Positions 8,391 through 17,196 of a stretch of 64,000 nt of DNA are shown piece after piece. Within the stretch, counting starts at the first letter, position 1. The number at the start of each line of letters is the position of its first letter. Under the pieces are notes generated by a model that was not told where the DNA came from, made no database searches, and saw only the letters and a program-made list of their open reading frames with translations. Both the position numbers and the translations under genes were made by a program. The DNA lies in NCBI GenBank assembly GCA_026184775.1, contig JANCYW010000006.1, forward strand, positions 248,001-312,000. The letters run 5' to 3'. This DNA comes from Cyanidium caldarium. Its lineage: Eukaryota; Rhodophyta; Bangiophyceae; Cyanidiales; Cyanidiaceae.

Positions 8391-11084
8391 ATGACACGCC
8401 CCGCCATGACATCGAGTCCCGTGTCTCGTCTGGCGTTCGCCGTGGCCAGCTCCGGCCATCGTCGTCCGGCGCGCCGCATCCCTTTCCGACGGGCGCAGGG
8501 TGGCTGGCGCCCGGGCAAGCGACCGAGCGTGGCGCTAGTGCCGGGTTTGTTCTCAGAACCGGGTGGATTGGGGGTGCGATGGCGGCGACGTGCCGTGAAG
8601 CTGCAGATGGAGTCGCGATCCGAACACTCGACGACGTCATCGGCGTCGGGCAGTTCGGACGATGAAGACACCACTTCCGCCAACGACGGACATGCATCAC
8701 CGAGCATGACGTCTATGGGATGTTGTCGAGCGGGCGCCACGACATCGGGTACAGAAACTGCCGCCGCTGTCCCTTGGGAACGACCTCCGGGCATCGAGGG
8801 CGCCTTGCATTCCGTCATCGAATGGCGCGAGCGCCTACACTGGCAGCTGCTATCGGCAGCACTCTTCACGTCCGCCGTCGCCGCCTCCCTCCTCTTACGT
8901 CTACCGATTGGGCAGAGCGTGGGCAACGCGGCCTCCATCCGGGCACGCCATCAGGCGGCGCGCGTGTCGCTGCTCGCCCTGCTGTGGTGGAAACGCCTCG
9001 CCCTGGCGGTCTCGCTGACGCTATCCGGTCTGCCGGCGGTGTTGGAGTCGGCGCTGTCGTTTGTACGGCAGCCGGCGCTCTCCGTCGATCTGCTGATGAC
9101 GCTGGCCGCGGTGCTGATGCTGGCCGCCGGTCACACCATCGAGGGTTCGCTGCTGATGGTGTTGTTCTCGCTGTCGCGCGCCTCCGAGAGCGCTATCCAG
9201 GCGCGTGCGCGCCGCGACCTCAACGCCCTGCGCGACCGCGTGCCCGAGCGGGCGTGGTTGTTGACAAGTGCAACGGATGACGCAGCCAACGACGATGGCT
9301 TGTTGGAGGAGACGCAGGCGCGCGCCGTGCCCGTCGCTCAACTGCAACCGGGCGACTGCGTGCTGGTCAAGAACGGCGAACTGAACCCATGCGATGCGCG
9401 CGTCGAACGCGGCGACGCCTACGTCAGCCTAGAAGCGATCACCGGCGAGAGCGTGCCGCGACGCGTCACCCGCGGCGACGCGGTCAGCTCGGGCGCGCGC
9501 GTCATCGACAGCTCGATGGTGGTGCGGGTGGAGCGGCGCGCCGACGAATCCACCTTGGCGCGCATCGCCCGCCTGGTCACCGAGGCGCAACACAACAAAC
9601 CGACGCTGGAGCGCTGGATCGATCGGTTCGGGCGGGCGTATTCGGTGGGTGTGTTGGTGGGCGCGGCGCTCATCGCGGCGCTGGCCGCACCGCTGCACAA
9701 TTGGGACTGGCAGGCGCAGCAGTGGCGGCCGGAAGCGCAGCGCATCGGTTGGGCGGGGCAGCGCGGCGCGCTGGATCGGGCCCTAGCGTTCCTGGTGGTC
9801 GCGTCACCGTGTGCGCTGGTGATCGGTGCGCCGGTGGCGTACACCTCGGCGCTGGGCGCGCTCGCTCGCCGCGGCGTGTTGGTGAAAGGCGGGGCGCGCG
9901 CGCTGGAAGCGGCGGCGCGATGTCGACGCGTGGCTTTCGACAAGACCGGCACGCTGACGCTGGGCCTACTGCGTCTGGAAGATGTGCGGGTGGTGGACGC
10001 GGCCGGAGCGCCAGCCGCCGAAGAGGAGGGGGAACGCGGCGGGCACTGGAGAGGAGACGGGCGTCGACGACGATTATTGGCCATGGCGGCAGCGCTGGAA
10101 GTGCACGCCACCCATCCCATCGCCAAAGCGGTGGTGGAGGCGGCAGCGGCGTCCACAACGACCGGCGCCATGTACCGCGCGGAGTCGGTGCAAGTGCGCG
10201 CCGGACAGGGTGTGGAGGGTCGGTTGGTGCCGCTGGCCGGCGGCGATATCACCGCCCACACGGGCCGAGTGCGTTTCGGGCGCGCGGAATTCGCCGTGGA
10301 ACTGCTCGATATCCACACCTCTCGACAAGTATCACAGCGAGTGCAACAGGTGGAGCGAGAGGAGGCGCAACGCGGCCGCTCCACTTCGGTGCTCTGCGGC
10401 GAGGATGGTACGGTGGCGGTGTTTGCGCTGTCGGATCGACTGCGACCGGATGCGCGCGATTGTGTGGATGAGCTGCACGCCGCCGGGTACCGTGTGGACA
10501 TGCTCACCGGGGATACGCGCGAGACCGCCATGGCCATGGCGCGCGCCAGCGGTATCGGTGCGGAGAGCGTGTGGCATGGCCTGACGCCCGACGACAAGTT
10601 GCGCTACGTCGAGCAGCGCGCCGACACCTTGATGATGGTGGGCGACGGCATGAACGATGCGCCGGCGTTGGCGCGCGCTCGCACCGGTGTCTCCATCGGG
10701 TTGCACAGCGCCACCGCGGCATCGGTGTCGGATGTGATTCTGATGGAGGATCGGGAGAGCGGCATACGGCGGTTGGCGTGGCTGTTGCGCAAGAGTCGGG
10801 ACACGCAACAGTTGGTGTATCAGAACGTGGCGGCGGCGTTGATGCTGATTGTGGGCACGGCCGTCGGGGCGGCGACGGGCGGTTTGCCGCTGTGGATGGC
10901 GGTGTTGTTGCACGAGGGCGGCACACTGGCGGTGGGATTGAACGGTTTGCGGTTGTTGTGGGATGCGCCCGTATGGAAGAAGAAGGCGGCGACGGAGCGG
11001 GTTGCGGGATGGTCGGCGGAGGACGATCGGCAGACCGAGGAGCGGCAGCGAGGCCAGCGCGATGCGACCAGCAGCGTTGCCTGA
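8391..11084 (+). CDS. HMA1: P1B-4-type heavy-metal transporting ATPase, HMA1-like, probably plastid envelope
   Basis: An 897-residue P-type ATPase. An Arg/Ser-rich N-terminus of about 70 residues could be a plastid transit peptide. Key motifs are TGES at about T351, the metal-site SPC at 472-474 (FLVVASPCALVIGAP), the phosphorylated DKTGTLT at about D517, the P1B histidine H575 in THP, and GDGMNDAPAL at about 751. HEGGTLAVGLNGLRLL near 841 together with SPC marks subgroup P1B-4 (Co/Zn/Cu/Ca exporters). The plant member HMA1 sits in the chloroplast envelope. The histidine-rich N-terminus of plant HMA1 is absent. The start at 8391 is an ATG; others at 8406 and later are possible. Metal specificity cannot be read from sequence alone. 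Confidence 0.9.
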   Translation: MTRPAMTSSPVSRLAFAVASSGHRRPARRIPFRRAQGGWRPGKRPSVALVPGLFSEPGGLGVRWRRRAVKLQMESRSEHSTTSSASGSSDDEDTTSANDGHASPSMTSMGCCRAGATTSGTETAAAVPWERPPGIEGALHSVIEWRERLHWQLLSAALFTSAVAASLLLRLPIGQSVGNAASIRARHQAARVSLLALLWWKRLALAVSLTLSGLPAVLESALSFVRQPALSVDLLMTLAAVLMLAAGHTIEGSLLMVLFSLSRASESAIQARARRDLNALRDRVPERAWLLTSATDDAANDDGLLEETQARAVPVAQLQPGDCVLVKNGELNPCDARVERGDAYVSLEAITGESVPRRVTRGDAVSSGARVIDSSMVVRVERRADESTLARIARLVTEAQHNKPTLERWIDRFGRAYSVGVLVGAALIAALAAPLHNWDWQAQQWRPEAQRIGWAGQRGALDRALAFLVVASPCALVIGAPVAYTSALGALARRGVLVKGGARALEAAARCRRVAFDKTGTLTLGLLRLEDVRVVDAAGAPAAEEEGERGGHWRGDGRRRRLLAMAAALEVHATHPIAKAVVEAAAASTTTGAMYRAESVQVRAGQGVEGRLVPLAGGDITAHTGRVRFGRAEFAVELLDIHTSRQVSQRVQQVEREEAQRGRSTSVLCGEDGTVAVFALSDRLRPDARDCVDELHAAGYRVDMLTGDTRETAMAMARASGIGAESVWHGLTPDDKLRYVEQRADTLMMVGDGMNDAPALARARTGVSIGLHSATAASVSDVILMEDRESGIRRLAWLLRKSRDTQQLVYQNVAAALMLIVGTAVGAATGGLPLWMAVLLHEGGTLAVGLNGLRLLWDAPVWKKKAATERVAGWSAEDDRQTEERQRGQRDATSSVA

Positions 11085-11099
11085 ACCGCGGACTCCTCC

Positions 11100-11573
11100 T
11101 TACGCCATCTTCAACACGGCGTGTCCGGCGCGACAGAGTAAAATCAGTGCCGCCAGCGACATCCACAACAACCACGTCGCCTGTTGCCACAGCCGACGCA
11201 CCTCATCGCACCCGATCACGGCGGTGTCGAGGCGCACGACGCCCGAACGTATTCGCTGCGCCCAGTGCGCCAGGCCGTCGGCGGTGCGGAAGCGCGGTCG
11301 ATATCCGAAAGCTGCAGTCGCCGCATCGTACCGGAAACTGTGCACGCGCACCGCCTTCAACACCTCCATGCGCATCAGCACCGGTTTGTCGGCCAGCGCG
11401 CGCGCTGCCATCTCCATACACCATCCGAAGGCGTACATCAGCTGCCAGGGCACGTACACATACCAGCGCGGCAGCGGAATGCCGGCCGCCGCCAACACCG
11501 ACTCGAAAACGCCCTGCACCAGCACCGGCCCGCCAGCGTCGCTGATAAAAAACGCATGGCCAGCCACTGCGGT

Positions 11574-11605
<32 letters not shown>

Positions 11606-12389
11606 CTGTCAGCAGCGCCTGCGCTGCCCAGATGTGCGCATCCGCCAGACTGGCCACCTGCACCCAATCCATACACTGCGGTCGGTGTGGCCACAGACGC
11701 ACGTGGTGAAAGCCGCAGTACTTGGCGAGCTGATAATTGCGGTTGAAATGCAGGCGCTCGCCCGGCCCATAAATACCCGCCGGTCGGATGGCGCAAGTGC
11801 GCACGCCGGTAGTGCGGCCGTCGCTCGCCAGTATGCGGCGCTCAGCCTCGGCCTTGGTGGCCGAGTACACGTCGCGGTGGCGGGGCGGAATGGGGGCGGT
11901 GTGCTCGTCGGCGTCGCAGAGATCGCGGTCGAAAGCGCACACCACATTGTGCGAGGAGGTGAGCACGAACGCGCGCAGATGATACTTTTGCGCCAACTGC
12001 AAACAATCGAGAGCGCCGCGCACGTTGGTGGCATATGCGTCGCCGTACCGCAAGGTGCGCGAGTCCGCCGACGCAACGTAGAAACAGACGTGGGCGCCTT
12101 CGAAGGCCGACGCATAGGAGAGCGAAGACGAACCACCAAGGGTGCTGTTGCCACCGACGCGAGCCGCGAAGAAAGATATGTGAGGGTGGTGGCGCCAGTC
12201 GGATGGCGGCGGCTGCACATCCACCACCCGCACCGAGCGAACGCCCGGGTATCGGCGGGAGGCCGGCAGCGGACCGTCGCCCGCATCGCTGCCGTGTAGC
12301 AACTGACGCACCAGCTGCGCGCCGAGGTACCCGCTGCCGCCGACCACCACCACCACCACTTCCGACCAAGACGGGGGATCGGAAGGCAT
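11100..12389 (-). CDS. 3beta-hydroxysteroid dehydrogenase/decarboxylase family (ERG26/NSDHL-like)
   Basis: A 429-residue extended SDR. The NAD site is VVGGSGYLGAQLVRQLL near residues 13-29. An acidic residue ends strand two (VRVVDVQ). The catalytic pair is YSATK, with TSSHNVV upstream. IRPAGIYGPGE and the later FFISDAGGPV are hallmarks of the 3beta-HSD family. A hydrophobic segment close to the C-terminus would anchor it in the ER. The likely role is oxidative C-4 decarboxylation of sterol intermediates, fitting the CYP51 and C-4 methyl oxidase genes elsewhere in the window; an SDR42E-type enzyme is the alternative. The first in-frame ATG is at 12389. The 3' end lies 15 bp from the end of the convergent ATPase gene. 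Confidence 0.75.
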
Positions 12390-12863
12390 ACCGAAAAGCG
12401 GTTGTTCTTCCGCGCTCGGCACGCTTGCGTCGATCGGCTACCAGCACAAGCGCAACCTCGAACGAGAGCGCCGTGCCTACGTCAACCAACCACGAAGCCT
12501 ACACGTATGCCCTCACCATTATCCGCAGCGACTGCCCCGCCTCCCCGTACATCATGACACCACCTGTCCATGATTCCACACACACACACACACACCGCCC
12601 CCGCGAACTCGCCACCGAACACGCTCGCCCGCGTCGCGGCGGCGCGCGGGGAGGCGCGCCCAAAATTTTGCGATCCGTCAGACGCATAGATACATAGATA
12701 CATACATACGTCACGGCAGACGATCCGCACCAAGCACAAGACACGTCCATAGCATCGTTTGTATGACATATGCATCGGTGTCTCCATGGACGGATCTGCT
12801 TTTATCGAGTCAGCACGATGAGCGTCTTTGCATCCAATCTCCATCGTTGATGCGTCTCCCGTC
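12390..12863. other. Intergenic region with CA run and ATAC/ATAG microsatellite
   Basis: About 470 bp upstream of the ERG26-like gene and downstream of the HEAT gene. It contains a CA run near 12577-12595 and an ATACAT/ATAGAT run near 12685-12710. No tRNA-like, snoRNA-like or convincing coding signal was seen. Confidence 0.6.
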
Positions 12864-13790
12864 CTACTCCACGCCCTCCTTTTCGGCCTCGTCGGCCAGA
12901 CGTCGCCATGCTATCTGGGCAGCATCGCGCACGTTGGTGTGCGCGTCTTGCGCCAAGTGCTGCAGGCACTTCTCCGCTGCTTGGCGATAGGCAGCGGTGT
13001 CCGGTGTGTTACATGATGGCATGAGCGCGCCCAGCGCCTCGGCCAGCACTTGTCGGGTGAGAAAGTCACGCGCTTGCGCAAACGGTAACAGCTGCGGCAT
13101 GGCGGCGGTGGCGCCCAGTTCACCCAGTGAGCCGATGCATGCACGTTGCAACGCCTCTTTCTCGGCGGCCGATCGGGTGAACGCACCGCGCAGTCCATCC
13201 ATCAATACGTCGACGGCACGTTGGTCGCGCAGCATGCCCAGCGCCACCGCGGCCGATATGCGCGTGGACCAGTGGTGGTCCTCGAGCAGCGCCAGGCGCA
13301 GCTCTGGCAGGGCGCGGGCGTCGCCTAGATAGCCCAGGCCGGCCGCGGCACTGGCGCGCACCTCACCCGCGTCGTCGGTGCGTAGCATGGTGGAGAGTAG
13401 TTCGTACGAGCGGGCGTTGGGCATATTGCCCAGGGCGATGGCGGTGAACGAGCGATTTTGCACCTCGGGCTCGAACCGCGTCGCTGCCGCTATCAGCACC
13501 GGTGCCGCCTGCTCGTGAGTGGTGCGGCGACACTGCATCACCGCGCGCAATCGTTCTGCCGGATCGGATGACTGCAGCAGTTGCAGTGATCGGGCGGCGC
13601 TCCAATTTGGCGTCGGAGTGGATTCCAGTTGCGAGACGATGCGCCGACGACGGGAGAGCGTTGCCGGTCGAGGTGAACCGGATGGGTGGAGTGGATGGAC
13701 GTGCCGGATCGCCGACCTATTTCCAGCGTTTCGGGAAGCGAAGCGCTTTCTGCCACCATGTATTGCTTGAATGAATCCCAAGTGCGGCAT
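12864..13790 (-). CDS. HEAT-repeat protein of the phycobilisome-lyase/NblB type, probably plastid
   Basis: A 308-residue protein. The N-terminal 65 residues are rich in Arg, Ser, Pro and His and fit a transit peptide. The rest is short alpha-helical HEAT units of the PBS-lyase kind: [34 protein letters not shown] and [19 protein letters not shown] at about 30-residue spacing. Such proteins attach or detach bilins (CpcE/F, NblB), or act as general scaffolds such as deoxyhypusine hydroxylase. The His-Glu metal ligands of deoxyhypusine hydroxylase are not evident. A plastid role in a phycobilisome-bearing alga is inferred. The ATG at 13790 is the first clear start. Confidence 0.65.
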   Translation of the reverse strand: MPHLGFIQAIHGGRKRFASRNAGNRSAIRHVHPLHPSGSPRPATLSRRRRIVSQLESTPTPNWSAARSLQLLQSSDPAERLRAVMQCRRTTHEQAAPVLIAAATRFEPEVQNRSFTAIALGNMPNARSYELLSTMLRTDDAGEVRASAAAGLGYLGDARALPELRLALLEDHHWSTRISAAVALGMLRDQRAVDVLMDGLRGAFTRSAAEKEALQRACIGSLGELGATAAMPQLLPFAQARDFLTRQVLAEALGALMPSCNTPDTAAYRQAAEKCLQHLAQDAHTNVRDAAQIAWRRLADEAEKEGVE

Positions 13791-14274
13791 GGTGCGTCGT
13801 GTCTTCCCTCGTTCACCCTCTGCGTCTCCTTGGGCGGTGCGACGGCGCCACGACCGGGCAGCGAGATGTTCGCGCGCGCATCGGCTCGCCGTTCCGTTCC
13901 GCTGCGCATGTGAGGGTCGCTTTGGAAGAAAAGGTCCCTGGGCGGCAGCGACTCCGGCGACTGGACGACACGATGGCGGAATGCAAGCGAATGCCGCGTA
14001 CGTTGAGAAGCGTCGCCAAGTGCGGCAACGGCGTTTCGCGCTCGTTGCGACGCATTACTCTTCTGGCAAGGGCCCCGCGGGTATCCTCTCTCCCACGCTC
14101 CTCTTCTGTCTTCCCGCGTCCGTTGTTGCCCTGGATTCTCTCACGCAGGCCCATTCGACATCGTGCGGTGCTCGCTTGCCCCACCGACGGGGATCGGCGC
14201 GGTTGCCGGCGCCTTCACCGATTTTTTTCGTTTCCGTTCCCGCATCCCCTTCGCTCCTCCTCTCGTCACCACGC
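13791..14274. promoter_or_regulatory. Divergent intergenic region, HEAT protein / pyruvate dehydrogenase E1-beta
   Basis: A 484-bp gap between two divergent ATGs. The part nearest the E1-beta start (about 14090-14274) is strongly pyrimidine-rich on the plus strand, with CTCCTCTTCTGTCTTCC and TTCGCTCCTCCTCTCG. No gene or named promoter element was recognised. Confidence 0.35.
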
Positions 14275-15492
14275 ATGGCCCTCTCCCATGCTTCCAAGCG
14301 ACTGCTGCAAGCGTCGACTGTACGCCATGCCGCGGCGTCATCGCCCACCCTGCTGCAAGCGGCGACTTCTGCGCTGATCCGCCTCCCCAGCCACCCGCCG
14401 ACTCGCTTCCGCTCCAGCAGCGCTGGCGGCAAGCCATCGGTGACGGTGCGCGAGGCGCTGAACACCGCGCTGGATCAGGCCATGGAGCGCGATCCCAACG
14501 TGTGCATTTTGGGCGAAGAAGTGGCCCAGTACCAGGGCGCGTACAAGATCACCAAGGGCCTCTGGGAAAAGTATGGCACCGACCGGGTGGTGGACACGCC
14601 CATCACCGAACAGGGCTTTGCGGGGCTGGGTGTGGGCGCCGCGTTCGCCTCCGTCGGAGGTGACGTGCCGCGCGGTGGACGCCTGCGGCCGGTGGTGGAG
14701 TTCATGACCTGGAACTTTGCTATGCAGGCCATCGACCAGATCGTGAACTCGGCCGCCAAGACGCGCTACATGAGCGCCGGCAAGATCCAGGTGCCCATCG
14801 TGTTCCGTGGACCGAACGGAGCGGCCGCCGGTGTGGCCGGCCAGCACTCCCAGGACTACGCAGCATGGTACTCGCATGTGCCGGGCCTGAAAGTGCTGAT
14901 GCCGTACGATGCCGAGGACGCCAAGGGCCTGCTCACCGCCGCCATTCTGGACGACGATCCGGTGTGCGTACTGGAGGACGAGATCATGTACGGACAAACG
15001 TTCCAAGTGGACAGGCGAGTGATGGAGCCGGGTTTCACGGTGCCCATTGGCCAGGCCAAGGTGATGCGTGCCGGTCGCGACGTTACCGTCGTGGCCATAG
15101 GGCGCTGGGTGGGGGTAGCGTTGCGCGCGGCCGAGGCGCTGCGCGCCGACGAGGGCGTCGATGTGGAGGTGGTGAATTTGCGCACGGTGCGACCGATGGA
15201 TGAGACGACCATTTTAGAGTCGGTGATGCGCACGCATCACTGTGTGACGGTGGAGGGCGGATTCCCGCAGAGCGGCGTCGGCGCCGAGATCTGTGCGCGC
15301 ATCATGGAGTCGGAGGCGTTCGACTACTTGGACGCGCCCTGTGAGCGCATTACCGGCGCCGATGTGGTGATGCCGTACGCTAAGAATCTCGAGGCGCGGG
15401 CACTGCCCAGCGAGGATGACGTGAAGCGCGCCGTGCGGCGACAACTGCAACGGCCCGGTGCCACGGACGGCAAATCGGCGGCCGCACGATGA
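14275..15492 (+). CDS. PDHB: Pyruvate dehydrogenase E1 component beta subunit, mitochondrial
   Basis: A 405-residue protein. A Ser/Ala/Arg presequence of about 55 residues is followed by the transketolase-like beta subunit that completes the thiamine-diphosphate site of the pyruvate dehydrogenase complex. Diagnostic stretches are [68 protein letters not shown] and [19 protein letters not shown]. These match the mitochondrial rather than the plastid form. Compared with the usual [14 protein letters not shown], about ten extra residues ([10 protein letters not shown]) lie between AFA and LRPVVEFM; no splice signals bound them. The start at 14275 is the ATG in front of the presequence, after a pyrimidine-rich leader. 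Confidence 0.95.
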   Translation: MALSHASKRLLQASTVRHAAASSPTLLQAATSALIRLPSHPPTRFRSSSAGGKPSVTVREALNTALDQAMERDPNVCILGEEVAQYQGAYKITKGLWEKYGTDRVVDTPITEQGFAGLGVGAAFASVGGDVPRGGRLRPVVEFMTWNFAMQAIDQIVNSAAKTRYMSAGKIQVPIVFRGPNGAAAGVAGQHSQDYAAWYSHVPGLKVLMPYDAEDAKGLLTAAILDDDPVCVLEDEIMYGQTFQVDRRVMEPGFTVPIGQAKVMRAGRDVTVVAIGRWVGVALRAAEALRADEGVDVEVVNLRTVRPMDETTILESVMRTHHCVTVEGGFPQSGVGAEICARIMESEAFDYLDAPCERITGADVVMPYAKNLEARALPSEDDVKRAVRRQLQRPGATDGKSAAAR

Positions 15493-15547
15493 GGGGTGGC
15501 GGCGACGGTGTGCGCACGGGTAAAGGTGGGCATTCGATGCGCTCCGC

Positions 15548-16564
15548 TCACCTCTGGCTCTGTCGCGCGTCATACTCCTCCAGCTTCCGCTTCACGTTTT
15601 CCAGCGCTCGCTGCATCTTCTCCAGCTCCTCGTGGGCGTTGGGGTTGTATCGGTACAGCCCGTAATACAGCTCGAACGAGTCGCGCACCGTGGTCTCCAC
15701 CACCGCCAACAGCGACTCGAAACCCTTGGTGTTGATCGGGGTGGAGCGGATATCCAACTCGGCCAGCATGCGTCCGGTGGTGTGGGTGATGAACTGGGTG
15801 CTGGCGGCGTAATGGTCGTGGTCGGCGCAGGACATCTCCACCATAGCGCAGCCCTGCTGTCGGAAGATGTCGATAAACGCCTCACAGCGTTCCGGATCGC
15901 GCTGCACGCGCACCCGCTCGTACACGAACGGCAGGCCGTGCCAAGAGTGCTTGCCAGACTCGGGGCCGAACATGGGATGCGTGGCCAGCAGATCGGTCTG
16001 CGGCGGCATATACCGCAGCAGCAGATCGCGCGCGTACGTCTTCACGCTCAATACGTCCACCACCAGGCAATCGCCGAGCCTGTCTACCGGCATTTTTCGG
16101 ATGACGCTCTCGGTAGAGAGGATCGACGTCGCCAGCAACAGCACGTCCACGCGGTACCGATCCAGCACCCGGTCCAAGTCGCGCTCGTACCCGCAGCCGA
16201 GCTGTCGAGCGACGTCCGTGTAGTCGCTGCGCGAGCAGCCGATGACCTTGTGCCCGCATCGCACAAACGCCTTGGCCAGGAATTGCCCGAAGTTTCCAAA
16301 GCCCACGATCACGACGGTCAACGGCCGCGCCATGGACGCGTGAAGCGGGAGCGCGCCAACGACCGAGCTGAGGCGCGGGGCGGCACAGGGCGGAAGCCGC
16401 GATGTGACGAATGTCGAAGTGGTCTCGTGACATCGGCGGGAGGGAAAGGCTTTCGCCACGCTGATGGCGTCGCGGGTGGACGGCAGAGAGGACGTCTCCG
16501 CGCACCGGCTCGCCCTCGTTTGCGCAATTGGCCTCCAGTGCTCTCCCGTCTCTGACGCCTCCAT
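15548..16564 (-). CDS. TYRAA: Arogenate dehydrogenase (tyrosine synthesis), probably plastid
   Basis: A 338-residue protein. About 75 residues rich in Ser, Thr and Arg (a probable transit peptide) precede the NADP site VVIVGFGNFGQFLAKAF. Further plant and cyanobacterial TyrA marks are VDVLLLATSILSTE, ATHPMFGPESGKHSWHG and STQFITHTTGRMLAELD. It would convert arogenate to tyrosine in the plastid. The C-terminus ends in a short charged helix. The ATG at 16564 gives the long form; the next ATG near 16333 would give an unprocessed, cytosolic protein. The long form lies only 44 bp from the divergent TRAPPC1 start. Confidence 0.9.
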   Translation of the reverse strand: MEASETGEHWRPIAQTRASRCAETSSLPSTRDAISVAKAFPSRRCHETTSTFVTSRLPPCAAPRLSSVVGALPLHASMARPLTVVIVGFGNFGQFLAKAFVRCGHKVIGCSRSDYTDVARQLGCGYERDLDRVLDRYRVDVLLLATSILSTESVIRKMPVDRLGDCLVVDVLSVKTYARDLLLRYMPPQTDLLATHPMFGPESGKHSWHGLPFVYERVRVQRDPERCEAFIDIFRQQGCAMVEMSCADHDHYAASTQFITHTTGRMLAELDIRSTPINTKGFESLLAVVETTVRDSFELYYGLYRYNPNAHEELEKMQRALENVKRKLEEYDARQSQR

Positions 16565-16608
16565 CACGCACCCGATGTGACCTGCCGATCACCTACGTCT
16601 CCACTCTC
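16565..16608. promoter_or_regulatory. 44-bp divergent gap between arogenate dehydrogenase and TRAPPC1
   Basis: Only 44 bp separate the two start codons, so promoters or leaders must overlap neighbouring transcribed or coding DNA, unless the arogenate dehydrogenase start is the downstream ATG near 16333. No core element is recognisable. Confidence 0.35.
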
Positions 16609-17100
16609 ATGTCCACCGCGGTGTTTTACAACTTTTACCTGTTCAATCGGGAGGGCGCCTGCCTGTGTTATCGCGAATGGAACCGGCCGCGACCCGGTGT
16701 GGACGCGCTGCAGGATCAGCGAAATATGTTCGGCCTGCTGTTTGCCATGAAACAATTGTGTAACGGCTGGGCGCCGGTGGAAGAAGGCGCTACCGCCCTG
16801 GCGGCCGAGGCGCCTGACGCTGCCTGGGATCCCGACGCGCGACTGCGCACCGCCCGACCGCTGCTGCGCTCCTACACCACTGCCTCCTATCAGCTGCACT
16901 ACTTGGAGACGCCCACCGGGTTGCGATTTGTGCTGACCACCTCGGTGCACGCCGGCGACCTCACGCGCGTACTGCAGCGCATTTACCGCGAGGCGTATGT
17001 GGAGTGCGCCGCGCGCAATCCGCTCTACCGCCTGGGCACCTCGGTGATGAGCGACGCGTTTCGCAAACGTCTGGATGCTATCGTGCGCTCCGCACTCTAG
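16609..17100 (+). CDS. TRAPPC1: TRAPP complex subunit 1 (Bet5)
   Basis: A 163-residue longin-like subunit of the TRAPP tethering and Rab-GEF complex of the early secretory pathway. The N-terminus FYNFYLFNREGACLCYREW matches the Bet5/TRAPPC1 beta strands. NMFGLLFAMKQL, YQLHYLETPTGLRFVLTT and the C-terminal NPLYRLGT with FRKRLDAIVRSL are the other conserved blocks. Length is close to the human and yeast proteins (about 145-159). A small insertion rich in Ala, Glu and Asp lies near residues 60-80. The ATG at 16609 directly precedes the first strand. Confidence 0.95.
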   Translation: MSTAVFYNFYLFNREGACLCYREWNRPRPGVDALQDQRNMFGLLFAMKQLCNGWAPVEEGATALAAEAPDAAWDPDARLRTARPLLRSYTTASYQLHYLETPTGLRFVLTTSVHAGDLTRVLQRIYREAYVECAARNPLYRLGTSVMSDAFRKRLDAIVRSAL

Positions 17101-17196
17101 AGGTCTGTAGCGCCTTGAGTGTGACGGGAGTCGGCTGCCACTGCCCGCAACTGCTCGTTGGCCTGGTCGCAGCTCCGTTTATCGACGAGGTTCGCC

